Numbered from the stretch's first letter, positions 1 to 7,967 are shown. The stretch is DNA of 8,513 bases from Bacteroidota bacterium (GCA_021796055.1 JAJYOS010000234.1:1-8513); one strand, 5' to 3'. Program-made: numbers and translations. Notes: generated by a model from the letters alone, not told the origin.

Positions 1-441
1 TGGAGGAGTAGTGGTCGTTGAAGTCGTGTGAAGCTTCGCGCCGTCCACCTCGGCATAAACGTCAAGTGTGTAAGTCTGCCCGTATCCAACGTTGATCTGC
101 TTGCTGAAATACGTCTCCGTGGCAGGGTCGAATGAAAGTGAAGTGCCGTTGATCGTCGCCTGAACATTATTTCCGGAAGGAGTCAGGTACAGCGTGCTCG
201 TGTCTACCGGCGAACCGATCGGGAAATTTTTCATGAGCCTTATATTGCCGACTGTTTCGCCGCAGTAAAGATATCCCTCCACGACAATCTTCGGGACATA
301 CGGCGCGTTATCAATATTCACTCCTGATTGGCCGCAACCCGAAAAGATTATTCCGGCGAGAGCGATGACAGCCATATACGCGGCTCCCATGCACCTGAGC
401 CGTTTATTCCTGTTATCCGATTGACTTATCAGACTGGACAT
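1..441 (-). CDS. DUF4249-like outer-membrane lipoprotein, N-terminal part (3' end outside window)
   Basis: An open frame of 147 codons runs from ATG at 441-439 to the window edge without a stop, so the C-terminal part is missing. The N-terminus is a lipoprotein signal: a basic stretch (RNKRLR, residues 11-16), a hydrophobic core (about 18-33) and a lipobox FSGC with the acylated cysteine at 36. After it come beta-rich segments: PKIVVEGYLYCGE (50-62), NIRLMKNFPIG (66-76) and INVGYGQTYTLDVYAEVDG (116-134). This resembles the start of DUF4249 proteins, which typically follow TonB-dependent receptors in Bacteroidota and are thought to be partner lipoproteins; their exact role is not known. The start lies 5 nt after the receptor stop codon and has no nearby Shine-Dalgarno (a GGAG is about 22 nt upstream), so translation is probably coupled to the receptor. 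Met18 is a possible later start, but it would lose the basic n-region. The lipoprotein call is strong; the family assignment is from pattern memory. Confidence 0.8.
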   Translation of the reverse strand, partial: MSSLISQSDNRNKRLRCMGAAYMAVIALAGIIFSGCGQSGVNIDNAPYVPKIVVEGYLYCGETVGNIRLMKNFPIGSPVDTSTLYLTPSGNNVQATINGTSLSFDPATETYFSKQINVGYGQTYTLDVYAEVDGAKLHTTSTTTTPP

Positions 442-446
442 CTCAT

Positions 447-2822
447 TTAGAATTTTATTGTTACTCCGATACTTGGAAGGAACGGCAGCATGTAAACCGG
501 CTTTACGTCCTGCACGATTTCGCCATTGGAGTTTTTGCTCGAGTACCGAATGAACCAAACATTCTTCCTGTCCCCGAGATTGAATATCTGAAGATAAGGC
601 GCGAGCGACCAGGTCCCATAGTCCCTTTTCCAGGTAATGCTCAGGTCGAGTCTGGCATAATCCGGGAGCCTGTAATTGTCAATTGGACCAGGGTACAGCT
701 GATAGTTAGGAAGATTCTGATTTGCGGAACCGTAATTGTCCCACGCCGGGAGCGTGTTAACAAAATAGACGGACGCCGGAACGGTTAACGGCTGACCTGT
801 CGTGAAAATAAAATTCAGTCCGAGAAGCCAGCTCGAGGCAGACTTCCTTACCGGTTCGTTCCACTTCCCGCTGACTATATCGCCGATGTCACCGTTCAAA
901 ACGAAGTTCACGACGGAAGTCCTATCCTGTCGCGGGATGAACATGTTCCCCTGGTTAATCGCCGGGAAGACATATTCCGTCCTGGACAACGCGTAACCCA
1001 CCCATCCGGTCACGGCGCCCTCATCTTTTCTCAGCAGGAGTTCCAGCCCGAACGACTTACCGTTGCCAGTAAGGAACACATTTTGGTCGGAGGTGTAGAC
1101 GGGATTGCCGTTTTGAAGATAGTAGCTCGGGACCGCCTGCGCGCTCAGGTTCTGGTTATAGATATCGATGTTGCTGTACGACTTATAATAAGCGTTCGCC
1201 TCCAACTCGAAGATATTTCCGAGCTGTTTGTCATAACCGAAAATGAAATGCGTGGCCTTCGAGTTATCTATATACTTTCCAGCCGGCAACCAAATGCTCG
1301 CAAAGAATAATCTGTCCACACTATCCATGTACTGATGATAAATGCCGGTCGCGATTTTCAGGCTGCTGGTCTCGGAAAGCCTGTACTTGATCGCGACTCG
1401 CGGATCGACGTGGGTGAATGTGGCGCTCGAACGGAACTGCTCGAATCTCAGGCCGGCCTCCAGGTCCCACAGCGGGTCAGGCTGCCAGGACAAGATTGCA
1501 TACCCCGTGTATTTGCGCGTGGGGCCGTCGAAGTTGATCGCGCCGTCACTGGTGGACAAGCCGTAAGTTATGCCCACATTCTGGTACGCCGCGCCAAATC
1601 TCAGAGTTGTCGCGTTCGAGGCGTAGTACCTTACAGACTCCGATAATGTATAGTTCGATATTGTATTGCGTTCGTTGAACGCTTGAAGATTTTCAAGGCC
1701 AAAATTGGAGACGAATCCGCTGTAAGATCCAAGGAAAGTCGAAAGGAGTTTGCCGCCGAATATATGATCCCATCTGACAGAGGCCACGTTGTTTCCCCAG
1801 CTGTAACTCAAGATCGGACTTTGGGATGAACTCTTGTCGAATTGGTAATTGAGATTGTCCTCGCTGCCGAAATAATTCAGTGTCAGGTTATCTCTGTCAT
1901 CGAGCTGGAATTTGCCCGTCAGATTTCCGTCGTCGAAGTAGTAGTTTGGAAAATCTTTGATAAACTTTGCGTAAGTCTGGTCGATGTAAGTTCGTCTGAA
2001 TGAACCGGCGATGGATCCGAACGACCAGACAGGCATCTGAACCGTCGCGCTGGCTGCGATGAGGCTTATGTTCGCGTTGGCTTCGAACTTCCTCCGGTTT
2101 CCGTCGAGCTCCGTGACGTCGATAACGGAGGAAAGCCGATCGCCGTACTGGGCGCCGAACCCACCCTTCGAAACCATTACGCGTTTGATGGCGTCGGTAT
2201 TGAAGGTAGAGAAAATGCCGAACGCATGTTCCGGTTCATAGATTTCCGCTCCGTCGATAAGGTAGAGATTCTGGTCCGGCGTGCCCCCTCTCACATAAAG
2301 AGCGGACGAGAAATCGGAGATCGGGGTGATGCCGGGGAGACTTTCGAGCGCGCGGAGAAGGTCGGGCTCGATGAATTTGGGTATGGCATTCACCTGGCTC
2401 TGGGTAAGTTCAAGCGTGGATACCGGCCGCTTGAACGCCCTCTCTGCCATGCTGAGGGAATCCGCGGTGACGATAACCTCTCCAATCCTGTAAGCCTTCG
2501 GGACGAGATTGATCCTCAGGAGCCTCCCGCCAACCGCACCGACACGTATGCTTTCTCTAAATCTATCGTACCCCAGATAGCTTACGACGAGAGTGTCTAC
2601 TCCAACGGGGACATCTGATATCACGAAGTATCCGTTGTTGTTAGTCGTGCCGCCGAGCCGTGTACCCACGAAGAAGACCGTAGCACCGATCAGAGTCTCA
2701 CCGGTCGATTTGTCGTATACAAATCCGCTGACGGTCGCTCTCTTCTTCTGTTGCGCTAACAAAGAAGAAGAGACGACCAGACAAACCATTACAACTTTAC
2801 CCAGCGAAGTCCCGAAACGCAT
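447..2822 (-). CDS. TonB-dependent outer-membrane receptor with N-terminal carboxypeptidase-regulatory-like domain
   Basis: This is a 22-stranded-barrel type receptor that would import an unidentified ligand across the outer membrane using TonB-ExbBD energy. Numbering from the longer start at 2843 (798 aa): signal peptide to about residue 31 (hydrophobic VVMVCLVVSSSLLA, then QQ); carboxypeptidase-regulatory-like beta-sandwich at about 36-115 (VSGFVYDKSTGETLIGATV, GYFVISDVPVG); a GEVIVTAD segment at 121-128 that may act as TonB box; plug domain about 145-245 with ALYVRGGTPDQNLYLIDGAE and KRVMVSKGGFGAQYGDRLSS; then the barrel, rich in aromatic alternating strands, ending in GVTIKF with the terminal Phe usual for Bam-assembled proteins. 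I chose Met8 (ATG at 2822) because AGGA sits 5 nt upstream (2831-2828), while the ATG at 2843 has no ribosome-binding site; both give a plausible signal peptide. Length is normal for the family. The lipoprotein immediately downstream is its probable partner. Ligand unknown; the plug motif matches the DUF4249-associated receptor type rather than SusC. Confidence 0.93.
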   Translation of the reverse strand: MRFGTSLGKVVMVCLVVSSSLLAQQKKRATVSGFVYDKSTGETLIGATVFFVGTRLGGTTNNNGYFVISDVPVGVDTLVVSYLGYDRFRESIRVGAVGGRLLRINLVPKAYRIGEVIVTADSLSMAERAFKRPVSTLELTQSQVNAIPKFIEPDLLRALESLPGITPISDFSSALYVRGGTPDQNLYLIDGAEIYEPEHAFGIFSTFNTDAIKRVMVSKGGFGAQYGDRLSSVIDVTELDGNRRKFEANANISLIAASATVQMPVWSFGSIAGSFRRTYIDQTYAKFIKDFPNYYFDDGNLTGKFQLDDRDNLTLNYFGSEDNLNYQFDKSSSQSPILSYSWGNNVASVRWDHIFGGKLLSTFLGSYSGFVSNFGLENLQAFNERNTISNYTLSESVRYYASNATTLRFGAAYQNVGITYGLSTSDGAINFDGPTRKYTGYAILSWQPDPLWDLEAGLRFEQFRSSATFTHVDPRVAIKYRLSETSSLKIATGIYHQYMDSVDRLFFASIWLPAGKYIDNSKATHFIFGYDKQLGNIFELEANAYYKSYSNIDIYNQNLSAQAVPSYYLQNGNPVYTSDQNVFLTGNGKSFGLELLLRKDEGAVTGWVGYALSRTEYVFPAINQGNMFIPRQDRTSVVNFVLNGDIGDIVSGKWNEPVRKSASSWLLGLNFIFTTGQPLTVPASVYFVNTLPAWDNYGSANQNLPNYQLYPGPIDNYRLPDYARLDLSITWKRDYGTWSLAPYLQIFNLGDRKNVWFIRYSSKNSNGEIVQDVKPVYMLPFLPSIGVTIKF

Positions 2823-2827
2823 TCTCG

Positions 2828-2831
2828 TCCT
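2828..2831 (-). promoter_or_regulatory. Shine-Dalgarno AGGA supporting the Met8 start of the TonB-dependent receptor
   Basis: AGGA read on the minus strand with a 5-nt spacer (CGAGA) to ATG at 2822-2820. The upstream in-frame ATG at 2843-2841 is preceded by AACAGCTTAA, which has no purine-rich site. Since the adaptor, pump and repressor genes all have clear sites, this favours 2822 as the start. Confidence 0.5.
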
Positions 2832-2966
2832 GAGTTTTGCCATTTAAGCTGTTTCGACAAAGGGTCAGATTTCTGCGAAACTCTTCGTCAAGCTTCGCCC
2901 TCGTCACAATGAATTCGCCAGGCGAGATATGGACTCTGACTTCGCTGCACTTTCCCTATCGCTATC

Positions 2967-2995
2967 ATCATACCAACAGCGACCTTCCTATTCAA
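2967..2995 (-). promoter_or_regulatory. possible sigma70-like promoter for the receptor-lipoprotein pair
   Basis: On the minus strand TTGAAT (2995-2990, 4 of 6 consensus bases) is separated by exactly 17 nt from TATGAT (2972-2967, 5 of 6). Transcription would begin near 2960 and leave a leader of about 115-140 nt before the receptor. It lies in the 179-bp gap after the pump gene, a gap large enough for an independent promoter and much larger than the other gaps in the series. It is a consensus match only, and read-through from the pump operon is also possible. Confidence 0.35.
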
Positions 2996-3000
2996 TGCAC

Positions 3001-3012
3001 GGCGCGAGCGCC
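3001..3012 (-). repeat. GC-rich palindrome just after the RND pump gene
   Basis: A perfect 12-bp palindromic element, GGCGC-GA-GCGCC on the plus strand, lies 10 nt beyond the pump stop codon and just upstream of the candidate receptor promoter. In RNA it would form a short GGCG/CGCC hairpin with a CUCG loop. No T-run follows, so it is not a typical intrinsic terminator; it could be a processing or stabilising hairpin at the 3' end of the pump transcript, or an operator for the downstream promoter. Confidence 0.35.
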
Positions 3013-3022
3013 TCATCTTGCC

Positions 3023-6000
3023 TTACTTTCCCAGAAGTTCCTCCCCGAGCCCCGTTTCCTCCTCACGCGCCCGGCGGGCAAGTAAAGCTTTCAACTTCAA
3101 CTGGACTTTCTCGAAGAGTTCATATACAACTGGGACGAGCACGAGCGTCAGGAACATCGAGCTCAGAAGACCGCCTATGATAGCCCACGCGAGCCCGGAT
3201 TTCCACTCGGAGCCGGCGTCGGTCGAGAATGCCAGCGGTAGCATACCGATGACCATGGCCGTTGTAGTCATCATGATCGGTCTTATCCTGCTTTCTCCTG
3301 CCTCGATGAGCGCGTCGAATGTCGACAGCCCTTCTTCCCTCTTTTTCTGGTTTGCCCTGTCGACAAGGAGGATGGCATTCTTTCCGACAAGACCGATGAG
3401 CATGATTATGCCGAGTATCGAAAAGATGTTCAGCGAATTCATCGTGAGCGCGAGAGCCAGAAAAGCGCCGACCATGGCTACAGGGATAGAGAACAGGATG
3501 ATAAATGGTTCGCCGTAGGAATCGTAAAGCGCGATTAGCACGAGATAGACGAAAATTATGGCAGCCGCCAAGGCGAGGCCGAGGCTGCTGAAAGCGTCCG
3601 CCTGGTTCTTCAAGTCTCCCCAATACGCGATACTCACCCCTGGCGGGAGATGTTTCTTGGCCATCGCGCTTTTTATGTCCTGACCAACCGTGCCGACCGG
3701 TCTTCCAATCACTTGCGAGTACAGCGTGACTGCGTCGATACGATCGAATCGCTGGAGAACCGAAGGAGCGGTCGACTGGTAAACATTCGCGAACTGCTGG
3801 AGTTGAATCTGCCGTCCCTTGTCGTTGACGAATGTCATGTGTTTCAGGTCCGAAATATTCGACTTGTCGAACTTGTCAAGTGTGACCAGAATATCGTAAT
3901 CGTCGCCGCCCTCCCTGAATTTCGCGTCGTCGTTTCCTTGCATCGCGACTTGAAGCGCCGCTCCGACATTCGCCATCGAGAGCCCGAACGCCGCCAGTTT
4001 CTGTCGGTCTATATCGACGCGCATTTCCGGACTGCCGATGTCGGTCGAGAGGCGAACATCCGCAGTGCCGGGTATCTTCTTCACAACATCTTCGAGCACC
4101 TGCGCGGATTTCAACACGTCCGACCGGCTTGGTCCGCTGACTATCAGCTGTATGGGAGACTGGTTGGCCATGCCGAACAACCCTATGGGATCGACACGCG
4201 CCCTTACTCCGGGTATCTGAAGCGCGAATCGTTTTATTTGCTGGCCAATCTCGTCGGTCGACAACTTCCTTTTGTCTTTCGAAACCAGCTCTACATCGAG
4301 CTCGGAGCTGTGATTTGATGATTGCCCGATGAAACCTTCATTTGAAACACCTACCTGGACGAAGTCTTCCTTCACCTCGGGGAGGCTGTTGACATACCTT
4401 TCGACTCTTTCAGTCACGAGATTAGTATGCCTGACAGTGTAATTCGGAGGCATATCCAGCGTAACCGCGAACTGACCCATGTCGGTCTGCGGGATGAACT
4501 CGGCGCCTATGAAACCAAGCGGGGCAAGCGAAAGCGCCGCAAAGAACAGGACTGCCGATAGCGCGATTACTTTCCATCTGTTGTGGAGACTCCATTTCAA
4601 GAGGGCAAGATACTGCGCGACCATCTTCTTGAAATACTTCTCGAAGCCGATGGCAAACTTCCCAATAAATGTGCCGTCGGTCATTTTCTCGAGCCTGCTG
4701 ATTCTTGAAGCGAGCAAAGGAGTAACGGTAAACGATACAAACAGACTCATGAGAGTGGAAATAACAACGACCAGCGCGAACTCCCGCACGATGTTGCCGA
4801 TCAGACCGCCGGTCAATGCAAGAGGCACGTATATGACTACGTCCACCATCGTAATCGATAGCGCCGCGAACCCGATCTCGTTTCTTCCGTTCAGCGCCGC
4901 CGCCCTCGGCTTCTCACCCATTTCCAAATGATGGTGTATGTTCTCGATAACCACGATCGAGTCGTCCACGAGTATGCCTACGACGAGAGATAACCCAAGG
5001 AGCGTCATCAGGTTCAAACTGAATCCGAGCGCGTACATCACGATGAAGGTCGAGAGGATCGACGCGGGTATCGCCAGCATGACTATGAAAGAGTTGCGGA
5101 TACTGTGGAGGAAAAGAAGCATGATGACCGCCACCAGAATGACTGCGAGAAGTAAATCAAATTCGACACCGTCGACGGCCTGCGTCGTGAAGGTGGAACC
5201 GTCCTGCGCGACGACGAATTTCACATTCTCCGCTTTGTAGTCGTGTTCGATCTTCGTCAACTCCGCGCGGACTCTCTTGCTCACATTGACGGTATTCGCA
5301 TCCGTCTGCTTTTCCACGAGTATGCCAATCGATGTGACGCCATTGATGCGGGTGATCGTCTGGTACGACTTGTGTCCATCCTCCACGTCTGCAACGTCGG
5401 ATAGGCGGACCTCGCCGCCGTCCGGCGAACGCTTTATTATGAGATTGCGGATCGCGTTGACGGTTTTGAATTTTCCCGCCATCCTCACAATAAGCTGGTG
5501 GCTATTATTCTCCAGCTTGCCGGTCGGAAAATCTATGTTGGAAGTCTGGACCGCGTTCAGAATCTGAAGCACGGAAATTCCGTAAGCCTTCAGCTTCGAT
5601 TCGTGAAGGTTCACCCTTATCTCCCTCTGAAGCCCTCCGACCAGCGTGACGAGGCCAACACCGGAAATCTCCGACAGGCGGGGTTGTATCTTGTCCAGGA
5701 CGAACTGGTAGAATTGGGTGGGCGGGAGATCACTAGTGACTCCAAGCCTGAGAACGGGGATCGCTTCAAGGTCGAGCTTGGAAACCGAAGGCGTCTTCAC
5801 GCCTGTCGGGAATGTGCCGACGATCTGGTCGATCTTTTCCTGCGCATCCTGCAGTTTTGTGTTTATGTCCGCCGACTGGTTGAATTGCACCAACACAAAG
5901 GAGACTCCCTCGTTGGAAGTTGAGGTCATGCTATACACCTGATCGAGAGATGAAAGCGCGTCCTCGATAGGCTTGGTGACGGAACTTTCGACCTCGTTCG

Positions 6001-6166
6001 GCGACGCGCCGGGATAAATTGTCGTCACCGAGAGCACCGGCGGGGTGATCTTTGGAATAAGTTCATATTTCAGATTTATAAGCGAGTAGATGCCGAGGAG
6101 CGTCAGCGCCCCGAACACCACCACAACGAGCGAAGGTCTTTTTATTGCCAGCTCTGTAATCGTCAT
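3023..6166 (-). CDS. RND-family (HAE1/AcrB-type) efflux pump, inner-membrane permease subunit
   Basis: This 1047-aa protein is the proton-driven trimeric inner-membrane engine of a tripartite efflux pump, taking hydrophobic or amphiphilic substrates from the periplasm or outer leaflet towards an outer-membrane channel. The sequence has the full two-fold RND layout: TM1 about 10-30, a periplasmic porter half (about 33-335), TM2-TM6 (about 337-487), TM7 (about 531-552), a second porter half (about 555-860), and TM8-TM12 (about 862-1012). The proton-relay residues of hydrophobe exporters are present: the Asp pair D401-D402 in GILVDDSIVVIENI (TM4) and K929 in LIGLVGKNAILLVD (TM10), plus TTTAM at 967-971 in TM11. 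This favours HAE1 drug-type pumps over heavy-metal HME pumps. The charged C-terminal tail (RRAREEETGLGEELLGK) is cytoplasmic. Length is normal (AcrB 1049). AAAGGA lies 9 nt before the start (6181-6176). It follows its adaptor by 68 bp in one operon. Substrate cannot be inferred. Confidence 0.97.
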   Translation of the reverse strand: MTITELAIKRPSLVVVVFGALTLLGIYSLINLKYELIPKITPPVLSVTTIYPGASPNEVESSVTKPIEDALSSLDQVYSMTSTSNEGVSFVLVQFNQSADINTKLQDAQEKIDQIVGTFPTGVKTPSVSKLDLEAIPVLRLGVTSDLPPTQFYQFVLDKIQPRLSEISGVGLVTLVGGLQREIRVNLHESKLKAYGISVLQILNAVQTSNIDFPTGKLENNSHQLIVRMAGKFKTVNAIRNLIIKRSPDGGEVRLSDVADVEDGHKSYQTITRINGVTSIGILVEKQTDANTVNVSKRVRAELTKIEHDYKAENVKFVVAQDGSTFTTQAVDGVEFDLLLAVILVAVIMLLFLHSIRNSFIVMLAIPASILSTFIVMYALGFSLNLMTLLGLSLVVGILVDDSIVVIENIHHHLEMGEKPRAAALNGRNEIGFAALSITMVDVVIYVPLALTGGLIGNIVREFALVVVISTLMSLFVSFTVTPLLASRISRLEKMTDGTFIGKFAIGFEKYFKKMVAQYLALLKWSLHNRWKVIALSAVLFFAALSLAPLGFIGAEFIPQTDMGQFAVTLDMPPNYTVRHTNLVTERVERYVNSLPEVKEDFVQVGVSNEGFIGQSSNHSSELDVELVSKDKRKLSTDEIGQQIKRFALQIPGVRARVDPIGLFGMANQSPIQLIVSGPSRSDVLKSAQVLEDVVKKIPGTADVRLSTDIGSPEMRVDIDRQKLAAFGLSMANVGAALQVAMQGNDDAKFREGGDDYDILVTLDKFDKSNISDLKHMTFVNDKGRQIQLQQFANVYQSTAPSVLQRFDRIDAVTLYSQVIGRPVGTVGQDIKSAMAKKHLPPGVSIAYWGDLKNQADAFSSLGLALAAAIIFVYLVLIALYDSYGEPFIILFSIPVAMVGAFLALALTMNSLNIFSILGIIMLIGLVGKNAILLVDRANQKKREEGLSTFDALIEAGESRIRPIMMTTTAMVIGMLPLAFSTDAGSEWKSGLAWAIIGGLLSSMFLTLVLVPVVYELFEKVQLKLKALLARRAREEETGLGEELLGK

Positions 6167-6231
6167 CTCAAATAGTCCTTTACAAATTCTTGCATTCTCA
6201 TCTGTCGCATCAATAGGCGAATATCCGCCAT
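6163..6231 (-). CDS. possible 22-aa minicistron overlapping the pump start (uncertain)
   Basis: Between the adaptor stop (6237-6235) and the pump start there is an ATG at 6231-6229 followed by 22 sense codons and a TGA (6165-6163) that overlaps the pump ATG in the classical ATGA arrangement. The peptide begins MADIRLLMRQMRMQ and ends KDYLR. It has no good ribosome-binding site of its own, but its start is only 3 nt from the adaptor stop codon, so ribosomes could reinitiate and be passed on to the pump gene. An open frame of this length is easily expected by chance, and no family is recognisable. Confidence 0.15.
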   Translation of the reverse strand: MADIRLLMRQMRMQEFVKDYLR

Positions 6232-6234
6232 GCT

Positions 6235-7284
6235 CTAGCCGACTATGTTCACTTTATAACCATCTTCCAGGTTATCCTGGCCGGTCGTCACCACGGTCTC
6301 TCCTTTGGACAGCCCTGACAGCACCTCGAGAGAATTATTGTACCCGGCGCCGACAACAATTTTCTTCAGGCTGGCAACGCCGTCCTTCACGACAAAAACT
6401 TCCGGGTCTTCAACACTTCCCACAAGAGCCTGCCTCGGTATCATAAGCGATTCGGACGCGGAACGGGCTGTGAGGTAAACCTTGGCGAACATGCCCGCCT
6501 TCAGCGGATGCTCCCTGTTGTTGACGAATTCTATCTCGACAGGATACGTATGATCGGCATCAGCCTTGGAAGTGATGGTTTTGATGTAGCCGATGAAATC
6601 CACGCCCGGATAAACGTCCGTCGTGATCTTAACTTTGTCGCCCGGCCTGAAATCCATGACGTCGCGCTCGTTGACATTTACGGTGACCTTCAGCCTGGAG
6701 ATATCCACAACCTCTGCCACTACCATTCCGGGGTTGACGAAGTCGCCGACGTTGACTGCTCTGGAAGTCACGTAACCCGAAATGGGAGTGCTAATCCTCG
6801 TGTCGTTGTACTGACGCTGCGCTACGACAAACTTATCGTTGGCCGATTCGTATGCGAGCTGCGCGTCCTCGAGCTGCGAATCTGTGATCGAGTTTTCCTT
6901 GTAGAGTTGTTTATATCGATCGTAATCCTTGGTGGCCTTTTCTAAGTTTACCTGAGCGAGCTTAAGCGCCGCATCCTGGAGCTTGTCGTCAACCTGTATC
7001 AAGACGGATTTTCCGGACTCATAGTCTCCGACCCTGCAGAGTACTTTCGTCACTTTCCCGGATGTCTGAGAAACTATTCGGACATCGTTATTGGCATTAA
7101 TAGTTCCGACCAGGTCGAGGCTGTGGACTACATCCTCATTCTCGACGGGCGCTACGGTTACGGCGTACGAATCGACGTGAAGATTTCTTGTCTCGGCCTT
7201 TATCTGAGCTCTGTTGCGAATTAAAATCGCAACGATGATCGCGAACACCACGACAACAACCGCAATGACCTTCAGCTTCTTCAT
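6235..7284 (-). CDS. periplasmic adaptor (membrane fusion protein) of the RND efflux pump
   Basis: This 349-aa protein should link the inner-membrane pump to an outer-membrane channel. Residues 5-22 form a single hydrophobic anchor (VIAVVVVVFAIIVAILI) after MKKLK; there is no lipobox cysteine, so it is anchored by the helix rather than by lipid. Then come a first lipoyl/barrel-sandwich half (about 55-100: GTINANNDVRIVSQTSGKV, VGDYESGKSVLIQVDD), a short alpha-helical hairpin (about 101-160: KLQDAALKLAQVNLEKATKD, SQLEDAQLAYESANDKF), the second lipoyl half (RISTPISGYVTSRAVNVGDF, 163-182), a beta-barrel domain (about 195-275, ending HPLKAGMFAKVYL) and a membrane-proximal domain (about 280-349, LMIPRQALVG, GLSKGETVVTTGQDNL). 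This is the AcrA/MexA/CusB-like order, with a short hairpin. AAAGG lies 6 nt before the start (7295-7291). It follows tetR by 52 bp with no terminator seen, and precedes its pump partner by 68 bp. Confidence 0.95.
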   Translation of the reverse strand: MKKLKVIAVVVVVFAIIVAILIRNRAQIKAETRNLHVDSYAVTVAPVENEDVVHSLDLVGTINANNDVRIVSQTSGKVTKVLCRVGDYESGKSVLIQVDDKLQDAALKLAQVNLEKATKDYDRYKQLYKENSITDSQLEDAQLAYESANDKFVVAQRQYNDTRISTPISGYVTSRAVNVGDFVNPGMVVAEVVDISRLKVTVNVNERDVMDFRPGDKVKITTDVYPGVDFIGYIKTITSKADADHTYPVEIEFVNNREHPLKAGMFAKVYLTARSASESLMIPRQALVGSVEDPEVFVVKDGVASLKKIVVGAGYNNSLEVLSGLSKGETVVTTGQDNLEDGYKVNIVG

Positions 7285-7336
7285 AAATTGCCTTTATCTT
7301 TGAGCATGTTTTTTTATTCAATGGATAGAAAAGCGG

Positions 7337-7960
7337 TCAGTGTGCAGAAGCAGCGGCCGCGTTATGAAAGATATACTTGGACCTTCCCTCTTCGGTAAGG
7401 ATCCCCTCGAATATGATCTTGGAGATCGCTTCGAATGCCTGTCCGGCAGTGCAAGGAAGCTCCGACAGAGACTCGGGATTGACGATCGACTCGACGGCAT
7501 TTGTGTAAACCAATATTACTATATCCTTGTCGACGTCATTCCTGAAGACGCCCGCTTCGAACCCGGCCTCGAACAATCTCCTCACCTTGTCGAATATCTT
7601 CCCCTTCTTGAAGTCGTGGATTTCTCTCCAGATATCGGGAGCGATCTTCTGAACATCCTGAAGCCTGTTCATCCTCGATGAGCGTTCCCCCACAAAGTCG
7701 AGAGTGCTCCTGAATTTACCGACAAAATCAAGTTCGTCCTGTTTCCAGATCTCCTCGACATGATCCATAAATTCGCACTGTCTCGCGGTGAGCAACTCAC
7801 GAAGAAGTTCCCTCTTGTTTGGAAAAAACTTGTAAAGCGTCTTCTTGCTGATGCCCAAAGCAGCGGCTATTTCTTCCATCGTCACCTTAGAGAAGCCATG
7901 CTGTAGGAACATCTCCTCCGCCGCGGTGAGAATATTGGTTTTGGTCTCAGTTTCCGTCAT
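7337..7960 (-). CDS. TetR/AcrR-family transcriptional repressor of the efflux operon
   Basis: This 207-aa protein is predicted to be a dimeric ligand-responsive repressor. The N-terminal helix-turn-helix domain is canonical: TNILTAAEEMFLQHGFSKV at about residues 8-26, MEEIAAALGISKKTLYKFF at about 28-46 with recognition helix SKKTLYKFFPN, then KRELL. The rest (about 55-207) is a helical ligand-binding and dimerisation domain with no recognisable ligand signature. The frame is open upstream to an ATG at 8041, but I chose the ATG at 7960-7958 because AAGGA (7972-7968) sits 7 nt before it, the resulting length is normal for the family, and the extra residues would be encoded by the hairpins and repeats of the leader. 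Another ATG at 7978 has no good site. The gene is first in a series with the adaptor and pump, and an operator-like repeat overlaps its promoter, so it most likely represses itself and the pump. The C-terminal AAAASAH tail is unremarkable. Confidence 0.94.
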   Translation of the reverse strand: MTETETKTNILTAAEEMFLQHGFSKVTMEEIAAALGISKKTLYKFFPNKRELLRELLTARQCEFMDHVEEIWKQDELDFVGKFRSTLDFVGERSSRMNRLQDVQKIAPDIWREIHDFKKGKIFDKVRRLFEAGFEAGVFRNDVDKDIVILVYTNAVESIVNPESLSELPCTAGQAFEAISKIIFEGILTEEGRSKYIFHNAAAASAH

Positions 7961-7967
7961 ATCAATT

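Noticed and set aside
447..2822. SusC-type glycan importer
   Set aside because: The downstream lipoprotein looks like DUF4249, not SusD, the protein is shorter than the usual SusC of about 1000 residues, and the plug lacks typical SusC motifs.
2888..3016. Minus-strand 42-codon frame (ATG at 3016) in the pump-receptor gap, with AAGG 4 nt upstream
   Set aside because: Basic peptide (MRRSRRALNRKVAVG...) without recognisable features; it overlaps the candidate promoter and a frame of this length is expected by chance.
3018..3518. Plus-strand open frame of 166 codons
   Set aside because: Antisense to the 3' part of the pump gene; its apparent hydrophobic runs mirror the transmembrane codons of the pump.
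3120..3623. Minus-strand open frame of 167 codons inside the pump gene
   Set aside because: Alternative frame of the pump with an Arg/His-rich, low-complexity product and no independent start signal.
3650..4318. Long plus-strand open frame of 222 codons
   Set aside because: It is entirely antisense to the RND pump gene, shows no domain or membrane pattern, and is explained by the codon bias of the opposite strand.
3023..6166. Heavy-metal (CusA-type) RND pump
   Set aside because: The TM4 Asp-Asp pair and TM10 Lys follow the HAE1 drug-exporter pattern, and no methionine-rich metal relay is evident.
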